From: Blautia sp.
GTDB lineage: Bacteria > Bacillota > Clostridia > Lachnospirales > Lachnospiraceae
Direction of reading: 5' to 3'
Length of the DNA stretch: 8,873 bases
Assembly: GCA_017420455.1 (NCBI GenBank)
Contig: JAFOJB010000317.1
Coordinates: forward strand, 1 to 8,873
Shown here: in pieces, positions 1-6,033 of the stretch
Position numbering within the stretch: the first letter of the stretch is position 1
Layout: the number at the start of each line of letters is the position of its first letter
Program-made: the position numbers and the translations under genes
The notes under the pieces: model-generated
What the model saw: only the letters and a program-made list of their open reading frames with translations
Databases searched by the model: none
Told to the model about the DNA's origin: nothing

Positions 1-1
1 A

Positions 2-1738
2 AAATGGGTGGACAAGGATCATATCGAGAAAGCTCCCGTCTGGTGCAGTGTGGATATGCGGGACGGGAACCAGAGTCTGGTAATCCCTATGGATCTGGAG
101 GAAAAGCTGGAATTTTACAAGGTTCTTCTGCAGGTGGGGTTTAAGGAGATCGAGGTCGGATTCCCTGCGGCCAGTGAGACAGAGTATGAATTCCTTCGCA
201 CATTGATCGACCGGAATCTGATACCAGAGGACGTCACTGTCCAGGTACTGACGCAGTGCAGAGAGCATATCATCCGGAAAACCTTCGATGCCTGCCGGGG
301 AGTTCCCAGAGCCATCATTCATTTTTACAACTCCGTGAGCCGTGTCCAGCGGGAACAGGTCTTCCGGAAATCCAGGGAGGAGATCCTGAAGATCGCGGTG
401 GACAGCGCTGTGCTGGTAAAACAGCTTGCAGAGGAATCGGAAGGCCGTTTCCGTTTTGAATATTCGCCGGAATCCTTTACCGGGACGGAACCGGAGTATG
501 CCCTTGAAGTCTGCAACGCCGTGCTGGATGTGCTGGAACCCGGACCGGAAAACAATGTCATCATCAATCTTCCTGTTACCGTGGAGATGAGTTCCCCGCA
601 TATCTATGCCTCGCAGGTGGAATATATCAGTGAGAACCTGAAATACCGGGAACATGTTACCTTGTCTCTGCATCCCCATAATGACCGCGGAACCGGTGTC
701 GCGGATACGGAGCTGGGGCTTCTGGCCGGAGCACAGCGGGTGGAAGGGACATTGTTCGGAAATGGAGAAAGGACCGGGAATGTGGATATCATCACGCTGG
801 CTCTGAACATGTACTCACATGGAGTCGATCCGCAGCTGGATCTTTCCGATATGAATTATCTCATAGGTGTGTATGAAAAATGTACGCGTATGCAGGTTCC
901 TGAGAGAACCCCCTATGCAGGAGCCCTGGTATTCGCGGCTTTTTCCGGCGGGCACCAGGACGCTATCGCGAAAGGGATCAGATACCGGAAAAAGCATCGT
1001 CTTCATGAATGGAACGTGCCTTATATCCCCATTGATCCGGCAGACATCGGGCGGACCTACGAAGCGGACGTAATCCGGGTGAATTCCCAGAGCGGAAAAG
1101 GCGGGATCGGCTATATGCTGAAGACTGCGTACGGATACAATCTTCCACCGGGAATGCAGGAGGAATTCAGTTATCTGTGCAAAAGCATTTCCGACCAGGA
1201 GCATAAGGAGCTGAAACCGGAGGAAATCCTTGAGATCTTCAGGGAACATTATCTGAACCTGGAAAGCGGCCTGGAGATCACAGATTTCGGATTTAACCGG
1301 GAAAACGATGTGCTGAAAATCCACATTACCTTCCTGGAGGATGGAACAGAGACGGAGATGGAGGCAGAAGGGAATGGATCCCTGAGCGCCATCAATAACG
1401 CACTTACCGAATATACCAGCATGAAATATACCTTGCAGGTATTTACGCAGCACAGGATGCAGGGACAGGGATTTCACAGCGTTGCCGCTTCCTATATCGG
1501 ACTGGAGGCAGAGGACGGCAGGATGTACTGGGGAGCCGGAACGAACACTGACGTAATCACCGCAAGCACCAATGCCCTGCTCAGTGCCTACCGGAATATG
1601 AAGGTCGGAGCAGGTACAGGAGGAATAATCCATGGGAATGACGATGACTCAGAAGATTCTTGCAGCCCATGCAGGGCTGGCAGAAACAGTGCCGGGGCAG
1701 CTGATATCCGCGAAGCTGGATGTAGTCCTCGGAAATGA
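2..1738 (+). CDS. leuA: 2-isopropylmalate synthase, long (yeast-type) form, 5' partial, abnormal 3' end
   Basis: This enzyme condenses acetyl-CoA with 2-oxoisovalerate, the committed step of leucine synthesis in the cytoplasm. The frame is already open at base 2 and the family has further residues upstream, so the true start lies outside the window; the GTG at 8 is internal. Counting from that GTG, the metal-binding RDGNQ motif is at 18-22, the HPHND metal-binding histidines at 222 and 224, and GNGERTGN at 251-258 ends the TIM-barrel core. Residues from about 420 form the LeuA dimerisation/allosteric domain, the usual site of leucine feedback. The opening context (APxWCSVDxRDGNQ) fits the yeast/actinobacterial-type LeuA rather than the short E. 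coli form. The family normally ends near the NM at 530-531. Here the frame continues 45 residues of unrelated sequence, overlapping leuC by 107 bases. A shift to the +1 frame just after 1601 would stop at TAA 1626-1628, right before leuC. Function is confident; the 3' end is doubtful. Confidence 0.93.
   Translation, partial: KWVDKDHIEKAPVWCSVDMRDGNQSLVIPMDLEEKLEFYKVLLQVGFKEIEVGFPAASETEYEFLRTLIDRNLIPEDVTVQVLTQCREHIIRKTFDACRGVPRAIIHFYNSVSRVQREQVFRKSREEILKIAVDSAVLVKQLAEESEGRFRFEYSPESFTGTEPEYALEVCNAVLDVLEPGPENNVIINLPVTVEMSSPHIYASQVEYISENLKYREHVTLSLHPHNDRGTGVADTELGLLAGAQRVEGTLFGNGERTGNVDIITLALNMYSHGVDPQLDLSDMNYLIGVYEKCTRMQVPERTPYAGALVFAAFSGGHQDAIAKGIRYRKKHRLHEWNVPYIPIDPADIGRTYEADVIRVNSQSGKGGIGYMLKTAYGYNLPPGMQEEFSYLCKSISDQEHKELKPEEILEIFREHYLNLESGLEITDFGFNRENDVLKIHITFLEDGTETEMEAEGNGSLSAINNALTEYTSMKYTLQVFTQHRMQGQGFHSVAASYIGLEAEDGRMYWGAGTNTDVITASTNALLSAYRNMKVGAGTGGIIHGNDDDSEDSCSPCRAGRNSAGAADIREAGCSPRK
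1618..1624 (+). promoter_or_regulatory. ribosome binding site of leuC
   Basis: AGGAGGA lies 8 bases (counting from its sixth base) before the ATG at 1632. It supports that ATG as the leuC start although it falls inside the long leuA reading frame. It also argues that leuA naturally ends near here, because the +1-frame TAA at 1626-1628 sits between this site and the leuC start, which is ordinary operon spacing. Confidence 0.8.
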
Positions 1739-2897
1739 TATCACTACGCCGGTAGCCGTCAGGGAATTCGAAAAGGCAGGATTTGATCGACTGTTCGATC
1801 CTGACAGAATCACTATTGTCCTGGATCATTTTGTTCCGAACAAGGATATCAAGGCTGCGGAGCAAAGCAGGCTCTGCCGCGAATTTGCCCGCGCCCACGG
1901 TATCAGGCACTTTTACGATGTGGGGCAGATGGGCATTGAACATGCGCTGCTGCCGGAAAAGGGAATCGTCACTGCCGGAGACTGTATCATCGGCGCAGAC
2001 AGCCATACCTGCACCTACGGAGCACTCGGCGCCTTTTCCACCGGGGTGGGATCTACGGATATGGCCGCCGGTATGGCCACCGGCACAGCCTGGTTCAAGG
2101 TTCCTTCCGCAATCCAGGTCCGCCTTAAAGGAAAACTGCCGGATAACTGCAGCGGAAAGGATGTGATCCTCACTCTGATCGGCCGGATCGGAGTGGACGG
2201 AGCACTTTATAAGAGCATTGAATTTTCCGGAGAAGGAATCTGTGGACTGTCCATGGACGACCGGTTCTGCATCTGCAACATGGCGGTGGAAGCCGGGGCG
2301 AAAAACGGCATTTTCCCTGTGGATGAAAGAACCATGGCATATATGGAGGGAAGGACAGAACGTCCTCCTGTGATCTATGCGCCTGATGAGGATGCTGAAT
2401 ATGATGAGATCATAGAGCTGGATCTTTCGGCTGTCGTACCTGTGGCAGCCTGTCCGCATCTTCCGGAAAATATCCGTCCGGTATCAGAACTGCATCATAT
2501 CAGGGTGGATCAGGTAGTGATCGGCTCCTGTACCAACGGGCGGCTGGAGGATATGGAAGCAGCGTATAAGGTACTCCGCGGCCGCCGGGTGGCGGAGGGT
2601 GTGCGCTGCATCATCATCCCCGCAACCATGGATATTGTGAAAAAATGCGTGCAGCGCGGCTGGTACACTGCCTTCCTGGATGCAGGAGCGGTGGTATCCA
2701 CGCCTACCTGCGGACCCTGCCTCGGAGGCTATATGGGAGTCCTGGCGGCAAAAGAACGCTGCCTCTCCACAACGAACCGGAATTTCGTCGGCAGGATGGG
2801 CCATGTGGAAAGCGAGGTCTATCTCGCTTCGCCCCTGACAGCCGCCGCCACCGCGCTGACGGGTTATATCACAGAGTATCGGGAGGATTTCGAATGA
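1632..2897 (+). CDS. leuC: 3-isopropylmalate dehydratase, large subunit
   Basis: With LeuD this protein isomerises 2-isopropylmalate to 3-isopropylmalate through a [4Fe-4S] cluster, in the cytoplasm. The 421 residues are full length for the shorter LeuC/HacA-type aconitase family. The N-terminus [15 protein letters not shown] is the family's standard opening and is preceded by a strong Shine-Dalgarno site, which fixes the start. Visible signatures are [20 protein letters not shown] at 121-140, SCTNG with cluster ligand Cys300, and TCGPC with ligands Cys360 and Cys363, followed by the conserved [10 protein letters not shown]. All three cluster cysteines are present. The stop codon overlaps the leuD start (ATGA), so the two subunits are translationally coupled. 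The close homologues homoaconitase large subunit (HacA) and dimethylmalate dehydratase share these motifs; the leuA, leuD and leuB neighbours decide for LeuC. Confidence 0.97.
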   Translation: MGMTMTQKILAAHAGLAETVPGQLISAKLDVVLGNDITTPVAVREFEKAGFDRLFDPDRITIVLDHFVPNKDIKAAEQSRLCREFARAHGIRHFYDVGQMGIEHALLPEKGIVTAGDCIIGADSHTCTYGALGAFSTGVGSTDMAAGMATGTAWFKVPSAIQVRLKGKLPDNCSGKDVILTLIGRIGVDGALYKSIEFSGEGICGLSMDDRFCICNMAVEAGAKNGIFPVDERTMAYMEGRTERPPVIYAPDEDAEYDEIIELDLSAVVPVAACPHLPENIRPVSELHHIRVDQVVIGSCTNGRLEDMEAAYKVLRGRRVAEGVRCIIIPATMDIVKKCVQRGWYTAFLDAGAVVSTPTCGPCLGGYMGVLAAKERCLSTTNRNFVGRMGHVESEVYLASPLTAAATALTGYITEYREDFE

Positions 2898-3418
2898 ACG
2901 CGAAAGGGAAGGTTTTCAAATACCCGGATAATGTCGATACGGATGTGATCATTCCGGCCCGTTATCTGAATACACAGGATGCGAAAGAGCTGTCTCTTCA
3001 CTGCATGGAGGATATCGATCCTTCCTTCATCAGGAAAGCGGCACCGGGAGATATCATCGCGGCAGGATGGAATTTCGGCTGCGGCTCTTCCCGGGAACAC
3101 GCACCTCTAGTCCTTAAGACCTGCGGCGTAGGCTGCGTGATCGCCAGAAGCTTTGCCCGGATCTTTTACCGGAACGCCATCAATATCGGTCTTCCCATTC
3201 TGGAATGTGAGGAGGCTGCGGAGGAAATCCGGGAGGGAGATGAGGTCTCTGTAGATTTTGACACCGGAGTCATCACGGACCTGACTACGCAGAAAACCTA
3301 TGCCGCGCAGCCGTTTCCGGAGTTTATCCAGAAGATCATCCAAAGCGGCGGCCTGCTGAAGTCTCTGAAGGAGCCGGATACTTCCCGGGATGGAGAATCA
3401 CAGAGAGGAGAGGCATAG
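2894..3418 (+). CDS. leuD: 3-isopropylmalate dehydratase, small subunit
   Basis: This is the swivelling small subunit of isopropylmalate isomerase; it completes the active site with LeuC. The start is the ATG at 2894, which overlaps the leuC stop by four bases, with GGAGG at 2882-2886 seven bases upstream. The longer frame that opens at 2645 is rejected because its extra residues merely overlap leuC. The 174-residue product begins with the family pattern [28 protein letters not shown] at 24-27 is the substrate-recognition loop. [10 protein letters not shown] at 61-70 is the conserved aconitase swivel-domain motif. The core ends near GGLLKSL, and about 15 polar residues beyond it form a slightly long tail. 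leuB follows with no gap. The alternative, a homoaconitase small subunit, is unlikely given the operon. Confidence 0.96.
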   Translation: MNAKGKVFKYPDNVDTDVIIPARYLNTQDAKELSLHCMEDIDPSFIRKAAPGDIIAAGWNFGCGSSREHAPLVLKTCGVGCVIARSFARIFYRNAINIGLPILECEEAAEEIREGDEVSVDFDTGVITDLTTQKTYAAQPFPEFIQKIIQSGGLLKSLKEPDTSRDGESQRGEA

Positions 3419-4489
3419 ATGCAGAAGGAGATAGCGGTCATACGGGGAGACGGAATCGGACCGGAGATCATAGAACAGGCTCTCCGCGTTCTGGAAAGAG
3501 TCGCCGTGAGGTATGGACACACCTTTCATTTTATCGATGTGGATATGGGCGGCTGCGCTCTCGACAGATGGGGAGAGCCGCTGCCTGCGAAGGAGCTCCG
3601 GAAATGCCTGGACTCGGACAGCGTGCTTCTGGGCGCCGTGGGAGGAGAAAAGCGGAACAACGTCCCGGCGGAACTCCGGCCGGAAAAAGGACTTCTTTCT
3701 CTCCGAAAGGCGCTGGGAGTCTATTCCAACAACCGGCCGGCAAAGGTCTGGCCGCAGCTTTCGGCGGTATCCCCGCTGAAAAAAGAGATTGTGGACCGGG
3801 GGATCGATTTTCTGATCGTCCGGGAACTCACGGGAGGGATCTATTTCGGAGAGCATCGGACAGAGGAAAAAGAGGGCATAACCACCTCAGTGGACGTTCT
3901 GGAGTATTCAGAGACGGAGATCGAGCGCATCGGCAGGATCGGCTTTGAAGCTGCGGGGAAAAGAAAGAAAAAGCTCTGTTCCGTGGACAAGAGCAATGTG
4001 CTTGCCTCCAGCAGGCTCTGGAGAAAGGTCATGCACCGTCTCGCTGAAGAGTATCCGGACATTCTGCTGACCGATATGCTTGTGGACAACTGCGCCATGC
4101 AGATCGTCCGGGATCCGTCTCAATTCGATGTGATCGTGACAGAGAACATGTTCGGAGATATTCTGTCCGACGAAGCCTCCATGATCACAGGCTCCATCGG
4201 GATGATCCCCTCCGGCAGCCTGGGAAAGGGTCCCCGCGGCCTGTATGAACCCATTCACGGGTCGGCTCCGGACCTGGCCGGAAAAGATGAGGCCAATCCC
4301 ATCGGCACCATCCTCTCTGCCGCGATGATGCTTCGTTACCGCTTCGATCTGCCGGAAGAAGCAGCGGCAATGGAGAACGCTGTATCGAAATACCTTGACG
4401 CAGGATGGCGTACGGCAGACATCATGCAGGAAGGAAAGAAAAAGGCCGGGTGCAGACGCTGCGGACAGGTGATCATGGAAAACCTGTGA
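3419..4489 (+). CDS. leuB: 3-isopropylmalate dehydrogenase
   Basis: This enzyme oxidatively decarboxylates 3-isopropylmalate with NAD+ to give 2-oxoisocaproate, the keto acid later transaminated to leucine. The ATG follows the leuD stop directly, with AGGAG at 3406-3410. The 356 residues match the usual length. Conserved features include IRGDGIGPEI at 8-17, substrate arginines R96, R106 and R135, catalytic Tyr142 in GGIYFG, catalytic Lys191 in VDKSNVLASSRLW, and metal-binding Asp223, Asp247 and Asp251 in the stretch from LVDN to GDILSDEAS. GLYEPIHGSAPDLAGKD and ANPIGTILSAAMMLR are the nucleotide-side signature. All key residues are intact, so the enzyme should be active. Isocitrate and tartrate dehydrogenases are related, but the motif context and operon position specify LeuB. 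It is the last gene of the operon in this window, and the next gene converges on it with a 30-base gap. Confidence 0.97.
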   Translation: MQKEIAVIRGDGIGPEIIEQALRVLERVAVRYGHTFHFIDVDMGGCALDRWGEPLPAKELRKCLDSDSVLLGAVGGEKRNNVPAELRPEKGLLSLRKALGVYSNNRPAKVWPQLSAVSPLKKEIVDRGIDFLIVRELTGGIYFGEHRTEEKEGITTSVDVLEYSETEIERIGRIGFEAAGKRKKKLCSVDKSNVLASSRLWRKVMHRLAEEYPDILLTDMLVDNCAMQIVRDPSQFDVIVTENMFGDILSDEASMITGSIGMIPSGSLGKGPRGLYEPIHGSAPDLAGKDEANPIGTILSAAMMLRYRFDLPEEAAAMENAVSKYLDAGWRTADIMQEGKKKAGCRRCGQVIMENL

Positions 4490-4519
4490 CAATACATTAC
4501 CATATCCATTGGAGGTTCC

Positions 4520-5461
4520 TCAGGAAGAACGGACAGAATTGTAGTATTCTTCTGCTCCTTTATGAAGGGGGACAGGAATCTCTTCTTCAGACAGAGAAAG
4601 CTTTGTAGGGATTCCGGCCTGAAGCTCCTGGACATGCTGATACAAGGCTTTTGTGATCTTCCGGACGACGTCCTTTTTCACTTTGTTACTGACTAACAGA
4701 ACCGGCCGGACGCCGATGGTTTCCACTTCGGTGTCCTGTCCGAGGTATGTCCCGGCCGGAATTGTACAGGGAAAATAATATTGATAAGAGGACAGGAGAT
4801 TTTCTTTTTCTTTACCCTCAACGCTCAGCAGACGAAGACCGATTTTCTGCGCAAGCTCGTCGACCATGGCAGACTGTGCTCCGCCAGTGTAAAAGAACGC
4901 GTCGATCTCCCCTTTCTCCAGGGCTTCGGCTGCTTCCGAATAGTTCATGCTGACTTCTTCCAGCATATCTTCAGTCAATTCATAAGCGAGAAGGATCTGT
5001 TTTGCGTTTTGTTCCGTGCCGGATTCCTTTTCCCCGATACTGATCTTTTTTCCCTGCAGATCCCGGATGCTTTGAATCCCGGAATCTGCTGCCGTCACGA
5101 TCTGGCAGGCTTCTGTATACAGACCGGCGACGGCACTGTAACCCTGCAGTTTTTCTCCTTCAAACAGTGCTGTTCCGGTCCAGGCATCGTACAGCACATC
5201 GGTCTGCGCGATGGCGAGCTGGATAGTATTGCCGGAAAGAAGACGCAGATTCGCCGCAGATCCCGCTGTCTCTTTTATGTTGAGCTTTACGCCTTCAGAG
5301 GAAAGAATTTCCTTGAGTTCCTTGCCGAAGGTATAATATACCCCGCCGATCCTGGCCGTTCCGAAACGCATGGATCTGTCAGACTGGCCGAAATACGCCA
5401 GAGCCAGCAGCACAGCCAGAACCACCACCACAGCTATGACCTGTTTTGTTCTTCTTTTCAT
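4520..5461 (-). CDS. TAXI-family TRAP transporter solute-binding protein, orphan
   Basis: TAXI proteins are extracytoplasmic receptors that deliver a ligand (often glutamate or another carboxylate) to a fused TRAP permease. The 313-residue product starts at ATG 5461-5459, chosen because GGAGGG (5467-5472) lies just upstream; the frame's earlier Met at 5536 precedes the promoter and has no such site. Residues 8-24 are a hydrophobic export segment. Family-like stretches are GTARIGGVYYTFGKEL at 34-49, ETAGSAANLRLLSG at 64-77 followed by an AQTDV segment, EKESGTE at 144-150, the EKGEIDAFFYTGG segment near 182-194, and PLHKGAEEYY at 298-307. Two things are unusual. There is no lipobox cysteine, so the protein is either cleaved after Ala-Leu-Ala (20-22) or stays membrane-anchored. 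Also, no permease gene lies on either side. The ligand cannot be predicted. Family assignment is strong; a transport role is uncertain. Confidence 0.9.
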   Translation of the reverse strand: MKRRTKQVIAVVVVLAVLLALAYFGQSDRSMRFGTARIGGVYYTFGKELKEILSSEGVKLNIKETAGSAANLRLLSGNTIQLAIAQTDVLYDAWTGTALFEGEKLQGYSAVAGLYTEACQIVTAADSGIQSIRDLQGKKISIGEKESGTEQNAKQILLAYELTEDMLEEVSMNYSEAAEALEKGEIDAFFYTGGAQSAMVDELAQKIGLRLLSVEGKEKENLLSSYQYYFPCTIPAGTYLGQDTEVETIGVRPVLLVSNKVKKDVVRKITKALYQHVQELQAGIPTKLSLSEEEIPVPLHKGAEEYYNSVRSS

Positions 5462-5466
5462 AAATA

Positions 5467-5472
5467 CCCTCC
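5467..5472 (-). promoter_or_regulatory. ribosome binding site of the TAXI gene
   Basis: On the minus strand GGAGGG lies five bases before the ATG at 5461. It decides the start of the TAXI gene in favour of a 313-residue product instead of a 338-residue one. Confidence 0.75.
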
Positions 5473-5502
5473 ATTTACACCGGGTTGAATCATACTGAAA
5501 CC

Positions 5503-5531
5503 ATGATACCAGAAACAGAGAAAGATTACAA
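5503..5531 (-). promoter_or_regulatory. sigma-A-type promoter of the TAXI gene
   Basis: On the minus strand the -35 box is TTGTAA (5531-5526), followed by a 17-base spacer and the -10 box TATCAT (5508-5503). The TGG just before the -10 box is an extended -10 signal. Transcription would start near 5496 and give a leader of about 35 bases before the TAXI start. A small perfect dyad, ACGCA-ATC-TGCGT (5531-5543), touches the upstream edge of the -35 box and could be an operator, though it is short enough to be chance. Confidence 0.6.
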
Positions 5532-5593
5532 CGCAATCTGCGTCATTCGCCGAAGGAAACAGATGTGTCATGGGGCGGACAAAGATTCTTCTG

Positions 5594-5694
5594 CAGTCCG
5601 TCAGGACGCCGGACACCCTGAAAACACATGCAGTCCCCGGACGGTGAGACCGTGAACTGTTACTCACCGCCAGGCGCCCTGACACACCGCACTG
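5594..5694. repeat. complex inverted-repeat element, possible structured RNA or intergenic repeat
   Basis: An 11-base arm at 5600-5610 is complementary to 5673-5683 with one mismatch (A-C on the plus strand, a G-U wobble on the minus strand). Inside it lie a 4-base stem (5611-5614 with 5633-5636) and a perfect 7-base stem CGGTGAG/CTCACCG (5642-5648 with 5663-5669, 14-base loop). This resembles a three-way junction. Outside, CAGT (5594-5597) can pair with ACTG (5691-5694). The octamer TGCAGTCC occurs twice (5592-5599, 5629-5636). No thymine run follows on either strand, so it is not a simple terminator. It sits between two divergent promoters. I do not recognise it as a known riboswitch. It may be a regulatory DNA dyad, a small RNA, or a dispersed palindromic repeat. 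Confidence 0.5.
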
Positions 5695-5703
5695 GAAATA
5701 AAA

Positions 5704-5732
5704 TTGCAGATCCCTCCGGAATATGGTATGAT
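5704..5732 (+). promoter_or_regulatory. putative promoter for the MBL-GrpE/Hsp70 gene pair
   Basis: The -35 box TTGCAG (5704-5709) is weak (3 of 6 consensus bases). After a 17-base spacer comes the -10 box TATGAT (5727-5732), with TGG in the extended -10 position. Transcription would start near 5739 and leave a leader of about 295 bases before the ATG at 6034. The -10 area closely resembles that of the divergent TAXI promoter (TGG then TATC/GAT). A second, weaker candidate closer to the gene is TGATATTCT at 6003-6011, with CCGACA at 5984-5989. Confidence 0.45.
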
Positions 5733-5738
5733 ATCTTC

Positions 5739-6033
5739 AGCAAATCTGTTTCCTGTACGACCTTCGGCTGTTCAGGACCTATCTTGAAAAAGGATCATCC
5801 TGCTGGTCTTTTACTTTTGACCTGTTTTCTGAATTCCGGATTTCACCGCAGAATTCCCTGACCGGCTAAACTGAACTGAATACTGACAGGGACTAAAGAG
5901 ATGGATCTGCAGAGTGAGTCAGGGGAGCTGTCCCGACAGATTTTGCCGTCGGCCGTGTTCCGGCTGACTTACAGAATCGTCATCCGACAGCGATATATGT
6001 CATGATATTCTTGAGAATAAGAGGAGGAAAGGT
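5739..6033 (+). other. long 5' leader of the MBL-GrpE gene with alternative hairpins
   Basis: This stretch has no convincing gene. It contains a hairpin with arms 5918-5926 and 5931-5937 (7 pairs, 2-base bulge, 4-base loop). A second hairpin, GTCGGCC/GGCTGAC, lies at 5948-5954/5962-5968 (7 pairs, one G-U). AGTCAG (5917-5922) can instead pair with CTGACT (5964-5969), which would disrupt both. No thymine run follows. AGGAGG at 6022-6027 lies six bases before the ATG at 6034. Whether it is one transcript depends on the promoter proposed at 5704-5732. Confidence 0.35.

Noticed and set aside
8..10. GTG at 8 as the leuA start
   Set aside because: The frame is open to the window edge and the family has more N-terminal residues; there is no ribosome site in the few bases visible.
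815..2459. Two long minus-strand open frames (815-1633 and 1581-2459)
   Set aside because: Both lie antisense to clear leuA and leuC coding sequence and their products show no family motifs.
2645..2893. Longer leuD starting at 2645
   Set aside because: The extra residues are an alternate-frame reading of the leuC 3' end; the ATG at 2894 has a good ribosome site and the canonical LeuD N-terminus.
4477..4519. Terminator between leuB and the TAXI gene
   Set aside because: Only a weak, bulged pairing (AACCT/AGGTT with a long loop) is present, and no thymine run follows on either strand.
4781..5488. 235-residue open frame antisense to the TAXI gene
   Set aside because: It lies opposite a clear TAXI coding sequence, and its phenylalanine- and cysteine-rich product resembles no family; it is a shadow frame.
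5641..5700. Cobalamin- or TPP-type riboswitch
   Set aside because: GGTGAG and GCCAGG fragments recall such motifs, but the full conserved core is absent and the order is wrong.
5628..5861. 77-residue open frame on the plus strand
   Set aside because: No ribosome binding site, no recognisable protein, and it spans part of the inverted-repeat element and the plus-strand promoter.
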